From positions 8,184,001 through 8,248,000 of the forward strand of contig JBHGNT010000017.1 in NCBI GenBank assembly GCA_043228905.1: 64,000 bases of DNA, given 5' to 3'. The position numbers and the translations under genes were made by a program. Below the pieces are notes generated by a model, which was not told the DNA's origin, ran no database searches, and saw only the letters and a program-made list of their open reading frames with translations. The DNA comes from Azolla caroliniana (taxonomy: Eukaryota > Polypodiophyta). Below, one piece after another: positions 56,798 to 64,000 of the stretch. Numbering within the stretch: the stretch's first letter is position 1; each line of letters begins with the position of its first letter.

Positions 56798-57484
56798 TAT
56801 TAGATTCAATAAAAAATGAAGAAATAGAAGAAAATAGCAAAATAAATGGAACATGCATAGGGCAAGATTCGAACCTTGCACCTCCATGTTAATAATGTAA
56901 TGTCTTACCATTACACTAGCATTTCATTAGTGTTAAAGCATAGATGTCCCACATAGAAAGGTAAATTCACGCTAGGATAAACATTAGAAAAACGCATAAC
57001 AAAAGAAAAAGCTACACATACACATCTAGCGTGCATGATAAAAAACGCACAAGTTAGAAAAAAGCATGATCACTTTAGATAAAGCATATAGTCTATCTAT
57101 AGGAAAAGCATGGGGTCTATAGTTAGAGAAAAAGCATGGATTGCTAAGACTTCCTCATCACTACATAAGGATGGGGAGCACAATGTAATTGTGTGTGAAA
57201 AATATTTGGAAACTAGATATGTTTCTAAAAAACACCAATTAATAAACTATACTCGTGGGATTCACGAGAATTCTATATCATTCTCTTTCAACCGAAGTTT
57301 ATATTCTTATATTCATATTGATTAATCTAATACAATACACTCGTGGGATTCACGAGTTTGCTATAACTCTTTTTTACAACATATTTATATTCTTATTAGC
57401 CTTAAAACTCTCTTCTTCCTAGTCCAAAACCCCAGTGGTTCCCACCCGACTCACGCAAACGATCCGGAGCCGAAAGGCACGACA
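56756..57484 (+). repeat. 3' LTR of K
   Basis: A 729-bp copy with the same ends as the 5' LTR and two visible differences. Confidence 0.95.
56862..56924 (-). ncRNA. tRNA-like module in the 3' LTR of K
   Basis: Box B complement at 56866-56875 and box A complement at 56908-56918, with spacing of 32 bases, unchanged from the 5' copy. Confidence 0.6.
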
Positions 57485-58147
57485 CCGTGGTAGTCGATCC
57501 CGTCAAGTCGGTGTCATCAACCCATTGGCGACGCTTGTCGAGCCTATTGCATGCCCGCTTCACCGCGATCCAATCTGCTACGAGCCCATTTGCTTGGGTA
57601 TCATCTTCGAGAAGAGTCCCCAACTCCCATCTATCCTTTATGTCCACGGCCTTCAAGAAGTACAAAGTCTTGTCCTCTTCAAGCAACACTTGGTCCGTAT
57701 TGGGGAGACGACTAAACATCTGGTCGAATTCGTCGTACACCCTCGAGACGCTCATCTTCTTATTCTTCTTCTCTATCCACTTCATCAGGGCATGTCGAGT
57801 CATCCTCGTTGAGTCTTCAGTCACGAACTCCGCTAGTATCATTTTCTCGAACTCGGACCATGTTGTCTTACCTTCTTGAAGCTCAATGACGCGTCTTTGG
57901 ATGTTGTTGGCGACAACTCTCTTGAAGCTTGCGATTTGACGTGCCTCAGACACGTCCCTCTGATTCATCTCCCTTCTATATGCATCAAGGAACTTCGTAA
58001 CATTCCTTCCATCGAATTGGCCCTCGAGCTCTACGACACGATCGACAGCCTTCTCCATGCTCGCGTCGTTGTCCCGAGATCTCATCATTTGCTCGACGAT
58101 TAGCATCATCCTTTCGAGCTCTCCTGCTTGGTTGCTTGAGGACGCCA
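57485..58147 (-). pseudogene. Gag of J, N-terminal part, interrupted by K
   Basis: ATG at 58147 (MASSSNQAGELERM; the earlier in-frame codons are not ATG-initiated). The frame stays open to the K junction at 57485. It contains EGQFDGRNVTKFLDAYRREM, KTTWSEFEKMILAEF and DEFDQMFSRLPNTDQVLLE, aligning with K and B gag. The reading resumes at 54001 after K. Apart from K there is no stop in this part. Confidence 0.85.
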
Positions 58148-58189
58148 TCTCCAAGTATTAATCTCGACTTGATCCTTCCTACCACCTCT

Positions 58190-58207
58190 TTCACGTCGGG
58201 TTCACCA
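58190..58207 (-). other. Candidate primer-binding site of J
   Basis: The minus strand reads TGGTGAACCCGACGTGAA, eight bases from the LTR. Confidence 0.7.
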
Positions 58208-58677
58208 CTTAATTATGTCGTGAAGATCCGTCACTACGCGCGGATCGTGAGGTGGAACCGTCGGGGTTCTGGACCGGAAAGATTCAAAGTCGGTACAAGC
58301 TTTTTGTAAGCTTTAGCGAGAAAGTACTTAAGATAGATTGGGAAAGAGAGAAGTTGAGATCACCCGATTGAGAGAGATTGATTGAAGTTTAACTTTAGAT
58401 TTAAGAAACAAGTTACACGATCAATTTGATAATGAATCTCTTCCTCTTAATTTTCATAAAAAAAACCGTGTTTTTTCTCCTCCCCCTTCCCTCTTTTATA
58501 GATGCTCTCATGCATATGATGCATGTGAGGGTACAAGACATGCATAAATTGCATGTTTGCCATTTGGCGCTTATGTATTACATGTGGTGCATGATAACCA
58601 TGTCACTCATTTTAGTTCTCATGTATGAGAATTTACATGTAAAAGTACAATGATAGAAATATAATTTCAACTAAATA

Positions 58678-58748
58678 GCATGGCTTAATGGTAAGCCAAT
58701 TGACTCCTAACTTGGAGGTGCAAGGTTTGAATCCTTACTTGCCCTCCT
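58678..58748 (+). ncRNA. tRNA-like module in the 5' LTR of J
   Basis: Box A TGGCTTAATGG (58681-58691) and box B GGTTTGAATCC (58724-58734), spacing 32. Box B has one C-to-T change from the 3' copy, and the anticodon-loop-like part reads CTCCTAA instead of CTCTTAA. Confidence 0.55.
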
Positions 58749-58796
58749 TGTATATGTAAATATGTATATATATTTATATATTTATTTATCTAGTCG

Positions 58797-58950
58797 TCGG
58801 ACGCCGGTTCGCCGGATACCAGTGCGTCGTCGGATGCCGTCGGTTACCGTTGCCGTCGCCGGATGCCGTCGGTTACCGGTGCGTCGCCGGATACTGGTGC
58901 CGCCACTGGATGCCGTTGGTTACCGGTGCCTCGCCGGATCACCGGCTCCA
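58797..58950. repeat. 28-bp minisatellite in the 5' LTR of J
   Basis: About five imperfect units of the family described for 48211-48405, including one degenerate unit (ggtgccgccactggatgccg). Confidence 0.8.
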
Positions 58951-59350
58951 TCGCCGGTCCGGTTTTGGTTGGCCAAAACCCTTTACAAGTAGTTAGCCCA
59001 CCTCCACTCTTAGTTCAAGTTACCTTGAACTCTCTATGCTCCACACATAGACACAAAGATAATATCTTTTGCTCCACCTTATATATGATGAGAGCTGTAT
59101 TTGTCGTGCCTATGTGGGATATCTCACAATTTTCTCCTTTCCTTTTACAAACTTTATACCCTCATATCTTGACATTTAGTTGTCCGTTTCTCGTGTAATA
59201 AAGTGCATTCGAAACCTCCATCATTTTGTACTTAGATATTAAATCTATTTAAAATGTTATCTTCACAATTATTGTACTATGTGATTCATACTCGATTTCA
59301 TACGTTTTATGGGATTTTCACTCTATTGCCGAAAATCTTCACGACAACGT

Positions 59351-59480
59351 GTGCATATGTTCACATACGTATAGACTCACAACTACATTTATGCCCCCTA
59401 CACATACACAACAACATCATGATAACATTCGACCCTCGCTCATCACACTTGACTCTCCGTACATCTCCTACGGGGTAACA
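59351..59480 (+). repeat. Left LTR of L, second segment
   Basis: It continues the L LTR after J and ends ACGGGGTAACA. It matches 62285-62410 in the right LTR. Confidence 0.9.
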
Positions 59481-61856
59481 CAATATGGCACGCCCGTGGG
59501 AGAGTGTCTTGCACGTCGATCCCGCATGCCTTGATGATGATATTTCTTCGACCGGAACTTCCATCGGTCCTTTCAACGATCGACTCCCTCGATCGGAGTG
59601 CTTGACTCGAACATCTTTGTCGGTCAGCAAATCTTTACGCGACACGAACATTCTCGTTCTGTCGGCTTACGAACTTCGTCATGGGTCCAAAATCATATCG
59701 TGTATATGTATGTTCTTCCTTTGTTTTGAGTGTGTGTGAGTGAGTAGTCTTGGTGCCCTCTTGTTTTTTTAATATGTACCCTCGAGTTTTGAAAATTTCA
59801 TTTAGTACCCCCAAGTTTCTGAAATTTTAGGCTCTACCCTCAACATTTTAAAATTTCTTCGCATGCCCCTCTCTTCTCTTTTTCCCTCTAATTTTTTTTC
59901 CTTGTTTTCTTCTTTTTCTCTTGCATCTGTCGTTTCCCTCCTTCCTCGGTTTTGTGCCTTCTCTTCTTCCATGACTTCTTCCTCTTCCTTCTCTGTTCCT
60001 TCTTTTGATTCTTTCGAGAGTTGTGTTTCGTCTTCTATTATGTATTCTATTTCTTTGTTTGCATCTTCTATGTTGTTTCCTATCGTAGCCCTATCATAGC
60101 TTTCTCCTCCTCCTTCTCTTCTTCTTTTCTTGTCTCTGTTTTGGTGTTTTGAAGAATGGGGAGGAACGACATCTCCATTGTCGTTGCCGTCTTTGTTGAT
60201 GTTTCGCTTTTTGGCTCTATTCGACTGTTTGTTTGGTAGCCGTTAAGACGTTGTCTGCTATTCGGTAACTCTCAGGTCGCCAGCTCTGTTTGGTCCGGCA
60301 TTGTCTGTTGGTCTCTTTCCGACCCTCAGTTTGGCCTCCGCTTTCCAACCTCTCCGGCCTTTGTCTATCTCGTGGCCGCTGTCAAAGTCTTTGTCGGTTT
60401 CCGTCAGTTTGAGTCCGCTTCTGTGTCTCCGGCTCCCTTGCGGTTCTCCGGCTCCGTTGTCGTCTCCTTCTCCGTTCCGGCGCCGTTCGACCGCTCCGAC
60501 CGCTCTCCGGTCGGCGCTTTTCCGGCCTCTCGTCAGTCTTTGTCGGTGTCGCCGTTCTGGCCATCGATCCGTCTTCGTCCGGCCCGTTCCAGTCGTAGTT
60601 TGGTCCATTCCGACTGGTTTTCCGGCAGTCGGTTCGGCTGTTGTCCAGCTGCTCCCATCTTTATCCATTTCGGTCTTGCTTTTCTCAAGCTTTCCACTGT
60701 TCGACCTCTGTCCGGTAGACTCCATCTTCGGCCAGTGTCTCTCCGGTCTTCTTTCGGCGTCATCATTGTTGCTGCTGTCGGTTGTCGAGCTGCTGTCGTC
60801 GCTACAGCCCCTATCCGGCCATTCTGCATGCTGTCCGACCACTCCGGTCACTTCTTGGCCGTCGTTCCGGTCGCTTTACGGCCGTTGTCTGGCTATTCCG
60901 GCCCCGTCCGGTCGTCACTATCTTTCTGGCCCTTCCGTTGTCTGATTTTGGCCATCCATCCGGTGTCTCTTTTCGTTTTCGACGTCTTTCGGGCTGTATT
61001 CTTCCGGTTCATTCCGTTCTCTTCCCGTTTCTTCTTTCCGGACCATTTCATCGTGTTTATGTATTGTCTCCGGCCCCCATCTGTGGCTTTCTGCATCACG
61101 TCGTCTCGTCCGACTTCTCTGTTTCTGGCTATGTCGTGTGTCCGTTTGGCATGTTCGATCATCCCTTTGTTGTCCAGCCCGTCCGTTGTCCGTCTTTGTC
61201 TAGTGTGTATCTGGCCGGCCAATCTGGCCATCTTCCTCTCCGTTCTGGCTATGGTTCGGTTATGTCTTTTCGGCCGCCTCTGCAACCTTCTGATCATCGT
61301 TGCTATTCTGGCCGTCGTCCGTCCGGTGTTGTTGGTTTCTCTGGTCGTCGATGTCTGGTTTGCGTTTGCATCTCTTCTTTGTCTTCTATGGTCCTTCGGT
61401 GTTAACCAACTCTGGTTCTTGTTCCGATTCTGGTTCCGACTCTCTCCGTGTTGTTTCTTCTTGAACCATTGCCTGTGCATTCTCAGCACATCCTGCCGGT
61501 TTCCGCTCCACACACTGCAACTTTCTCCGCAGTCTCCTGGTGGGCTTCTCTTTTCGATTGTGTTGACACCGGTTCCCTCTGCGTTGTTGTTTGTCCAGCC
61601 GTGCATCTTGCACCACGCTTTTGAGAACACGCACATTGTCGCTAACCGCTTTTGGAAACACGCACATGGACACTAATCGCAACCTCGCACAAACATTGTT
61701 GCCATTCATGCATTCCTCCATAGACTTCCTCCAACATCTTCACCGTCATTTCCGCGTTTTACCATTTCTTGCACTTAGTCGCTATGGCTTGCACATCCGC
61801 GTATCATTCTTCGACTCCGTTTCCAAAGGGGGGTCGCCTTAGTGGTCGCCAAAAGG
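59481..61856 (+). other. Internal region of L, no retroviral genes
   Basis: It starts caatatggcacgcccgtggg (possible PBS). Three diverged 28-base units follow (about 59775-59860, 'gtacccNcNagttttgaaaatttc'). A pyrimidine-rich block (about 60250-61450) leaves long open frames on both strands: 434 codons plus (60372-61676) and 247 codons minus (60893-61636). Neither has a family motif; their composition follows the ccgg/ttcc bias, so I do not call genes. A purine tract (aaaggggggt, about 61826-61835) precedes the right LTR by 20 bases. Confidence 0.7.
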
Positions 61857-62080
61857 TGTTGTACATTTTAGGGTTAGGGTTAATGGTAATGATGATTATC
61901 GATGACGAAGATAGAAATGGTGGAATAGTGAAGATGGTGGAGAGTATGATGGTGAGAGAGATTGAGATGAAGATGTTGAGAATCATTGAGAAGCATTGTG
62001 GGGTGGGGGGTGGTGCCTAGAATGGCTCCACCCACCTCCCAAGGGGGTTCAACGTTAAGGGGAGAGAGAGGAAAAGAGAT

Positions 62081-62142
<62 letters not shown>

Positions 62143-62410
62143 TTATTCCTCTTTCATTCATTCCCTATAAGGGGTTAAATAGTATAAGAGGGGGTAGATA
62201 CATACGGGTGTAAGCCCCCTCGAGCATTCATACTGGACACTCACTCACACCTCCTCGTATCCATCCACATGCACACACGTGTGCATGTGTTCACATACGT
62301 ATAGACTCACGACTACATTTATGCCCCCTACACATACACAACAACATCATGATAACATTCGACCCTCACTCATCACACTTGACTCTCCGTACATCTCTTA
62401 CGAGGTAACA
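61857..62410 (+). repeat. Right LTR of L
   Basis: TGTTGTACATTTTAGGG ... ACGAGGTAACA, 554 bp, uninterrupted. It has a 56-bp (GA)n run (62083-62138), about twice as long as in the left LTR. Confidence 0.92.
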
Positions 62411-62415
62411 TAAGT

Positions 62416-62918
62416 GACAACAACAAATAACAAGATCAAGATTCACACCAACTTATGCATCAGTAATGGCGCAATCATCCCCAAGGCAAACATATAGCCT
62501 TGCTCCAACTCCAAGGCAAACATGTAGTCCAGTCCCAATGGATAGTCCTACACCCATGGAGATCAATATGACTCAATGACGAGGACCGTTGTCGGACGAA
62601 GAGAAGCAACGACGCCGAGCAAACCGTCTGTGCTTATATTGCGGAGGTCCAGGACATATAGCCATTCATTGCTCCCGTAGGCCGAGACATCAGGTAAATC
62701 AAATTCACTATGACAATAAAAATGAGTCCAACATTTTAGACGCAGTTAGTGAATTTAATATTATGAATAATCCACCCTTGTCCAATAAGTTTGAAGTCCT
62801 AAACCAATTAGAAGAGGAGTCAAACGAATAAGTCCGGCCAAAATAGGAGCCATTTGGTTGGACAACCCGAGATATGTACAAGCTAGTGTGGGTTCCATTT
62901 CTTCCAAGCATGTTAGTA
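62416..62918 (+). pseudogene. Gag of M, second part with zinc knuckle
   Basis: It resumes M gag after L. A Pro/Thr/Ser-rich linker (SSPRQTYSLAPTPRQTCSP) leads to a stop at 62577-62579, then KQRRRANRLCLYCGGPGHIAIHC (62608-62676) with the CX2CX4HX4C knuckle. The frame ends at TAA 62829-62831. About 87 further bases of M precede A3. Confidence 0.8.
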
Positions 62919-63093
62919 TGTTGGGAAGTCGGTCCCTCCGGTGTGTGTAATGGAGAGTAAACATCCTATGTACTCTCTATTGTTCATGTGTGTACGTGCG
63001 TTCACCCTCTACTTCCCATTACTATGTTTGATTCTCATTGAAGTGATTCAAGACTCGGTTGTGACCGAGCAATATTCCGCACTATTTCCTTCA
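62919..63093 (+). repeat. 5' LTR of A3 (short, 175 bp)
   Basis: TGTTGGGAAGTCGGTCC ... TTTCCTTCA. It is much shorter than the A2 LTR (636) and lacks the TATAAATA/TAGGGCAA core seen in the other family members. Confidence 0.75.
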
Positions 63094-63096
63094 ATC

Positions 63097-63108
63097 TAGT
63101 ATCAGAGC
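63097..63108 (+). other. Primer-binding site of A3
   Basis: TAGTATCAGAGC, a one-base variant of the tRNA-Met PBS. Confidence 0.8.
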
Positions 63109-63122
63109 GAACAACACAGGAA

Positions 63123-64000
63123 ATGGAAGAATCGTTCGGCGGCATGTTCAAGCTCACTGGCTCCAACTACTCAGTGTGGAAGTCGAAGATGAGGGATATG
63201 CTAGTGGTTAAAGATCTTTGGTTCCCGGTTCAGTTCGGAGACAAGAGACTGGATAAGATCGACGCCACAGTGTGGGAGGTGATGCACATGAAGACGACGG
63301 CATACATCCGGTGCTTCATCGACATGAGCCTATACAACAATTTCAATGACGAGAGCAAGGTTCATGAACTCTGGGAGAAGATCGGCATCATGTTCCAGAA
63401 CAAGAATGCTATTAATCGGGTTTCGGTATTCCGGAAGTTAGTGAGGCTTCGGTACCAAGATGGCTCCAATATGGCGGAGCACATGTATGCCTTCCAGGGG
63501 CTAATACATCAAGCTACCTCGTTGGAAGTACCTCTCACGGATGAGGTACTTGCATTGCTCTTGCTCGGTTCCCTCCCGGATAGTTGGGAGACGTTAGTTG
63601 TCACGTTGGGCAACGCCGGGCCGGAAGGAAAGCAGTTGTCCCTAGCAAGGGTAAAATCAAGCTTCCTAGATGAAGAAGCTCACCTAAACGACCGGGAGTT
63701 CGGAACCGATCCAAAGGCCTTGGTTATAGAAGATGACCACAACCAGAGAAGAGGCTGGTATCGGAGTCCCCAAAACTGGGACAAATCAGGGATGAGGTCG
63801 AAGTCAAGGGGGAGGCCTACTTGCTTCTAATGTGGGAAGCCGGGGCACTTCCAGAAAAACTGTCGGCATTTCCGGAAAGAGAAAGGAACCGACAGTGCCG
63901 ATTCGAAGAAGGGTTTGGACCAAAAAGGCTCGAATTGGAAGGGAATGTCGGCAATCACGACAAGTGAAGAAGAACTGATGCTCATTATCGAGGAGGATGC
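63123..64000 (+). pseudogene. Copia gag of A3 with a stop in the zinc knuckle
   Basis: ATG 63123 gives MEESFGGMFKLTGSNY and an unbroken gag of 235 codons to TAA 63828-63830. That stop lies inside the CCHC motif at the position of the residue between its first two cysteines. The frame is open afterwards (GKPGHFQKNCRHF, then AITTSEEELMLI) to the window end. The gag part matches A2 at most positions. Confidence 0.9.

Larger units (their letters stand above)
54002..57484 (+). mobile_element. Gag-only non-autonomous LTR element K (3.5 kb)
   Basis: Two 729-bp LTRs differ at only two positions that I can see (54390 against 57143 region, and 54614 against 57371 region). Between them are the PBS, one 675-codon frame and a purine tract. 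There is no polymerase. It is inserted in gag of J on the opposite strand; flanking CCAT (53998-54001) and CCGT (57485-57488) look like a 4-bp target duplication with one change. It is the youngest insertion in the nest. Confidence 0.93.
47633..59346 (-). mobile_element. Ty3/gypsy element J (minus strand), carrying K
   Basis: LTRs of 1130-1131 bp begin TGTCGTGAAGAT and end ATCTTCACGACA, a 12-base perfect inverted pair. Flanks are ACGT on both sides (47629-47632 and 59347-59350). The minus strand carries PBS, gag, protease, RT, RNase H, integrase and purine tract. Gag is interrupted by K. Without K the element is about 8.2 kb. It is the closest relative of B in the window. Confidence 0.93.
58216..59346 (-). 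repeat. 5' LTR of J
   Basis: 1131 bp, the partner of 47633-48762. It has a shorter minisatellite and an extra 34-base segment (caagtagttagcccacctcc...) near 58985. Confidence 0.93.
47236..62410 (+). mobile_element. LARD-like LTR element L (about 3.5 kb without inserts)
   Basis: Two similar LTRs (left split by J, right 61857-62410) flank a 2.4-kb internal region without retroviral genes. Near-matching 5-bp flanks TAAGC (47231-47235) and TAAGT (62411-62415) and the continuing gag of M on both sides prove the boundaries. It would depend on another element's proteins for movement. Confidence 0.88.
41799..62918 (+). mobile_element. Gypsy-type gag element M, outer host of the nest
   Basis: M is present in three pieces: 41799-42017, 46249-47235 and 62416-62918. 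It is interrupted by A2 (TSD TATAG) and L (TSD TAAGC/TAAGT) and abutted by A3. The gag reading before L continues after L in the same frame, which proves the nesting. Only the LTR and gag are in the window. From memory the gag resembles PEG10-like gags often annotated in fungi. Confidence 0.8.
62919..64000 (+). mobile_element. Ty1/copia element A3 (5' part, runs off the window)
   Basis: A short LTR, PBS and gag of the A family follow the M remnant. Protease, integrase and the rest lie beyond 64000. Confidence 0.88.

Noticed and set aside
60372-61676. A 434-codon protein-coding gene
   Set aside because: It lies in the interior of L in a compositionally biased block with an equally long open frame on the other strand and no family motif.

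Overview
The window is nuclear DNA of a flowering plant. The evidence is two plant-type host genes with plant introns and UTRs, surrounded by dense Ty1/copia and Ty3/gypsy LTR retrotransposons and long CT/GA microsatellites. No species can be named from the sequence. I estimate that more than four fifths of the window is transposon. A run of 100 N (7146-7245) marks an assembly gap.

Layout. 1-10.3 kb: a minus-strand copia element (A1), a decayed minus-strand gypsy remnant (N), a gypsy element with an intact 684-codon gag (F, cut by the gap), the 3' end of a copia element (E), and a copia element of the A family (G). 10.3-21 kb is the gene island. It holds an eight-exon TLDc-domain (OXR-type) gene on the plus strand (11476-16876), a minus-strand organellar-type RRM protein gene (19182-19709), and a small inverted-repeat element between the RRM gene and the next transposon cluster. 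21-34.6 kb: a decayed copia (D) carries a nearly intact copia (H, 23069-28587, TSD GTCTT, one nonsense codon). A third copia (C, 30102-34649) abuts D. 34.7-41.7 kb: a long gypsy element (B) with gag-PR and RT-RH-IN in different frames.

41.8-64 kb is a multi-level nest. A gypsy-like gag element (M) was hit three times: by copia A2 in its LTR (42018-46243, TSD TATAG), by LARD-like element L in its gag (47236-62410, TSD TAAGC/TAAGT), and by copia A3 (from 62919). L was hit in its left LTR by gypsy element J (47633-59346, minus strand, 4-bp TSD ACGT). J was hit in its gag by K (54002-57484). K is a gag-only, non-autonomous element whose 729-bp LTRs differ at only two positions that I can see.

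Functional links. B, J and K share the same candidate primer-binding sequence, LTR ends (TGTCG...CGACA) and gag fold, so an autonomous B/J-type relative probably mobilised K. The LTRs of J and K carry related tRNA-like box A/box B modules with identical 32-nt spacing, antisense to their element. This is the most unusual signal in the window. The B/J polymerase has an FLDD box, a DHGS protease motif and a gag fold that I associate from memory with fungal and charophyte-alga gypsy elements rather than the usual angiosperm lineages. Apart from the F and K gag frames, every retroelement gene seen carries nonsense codons, frameshifts or deletions.
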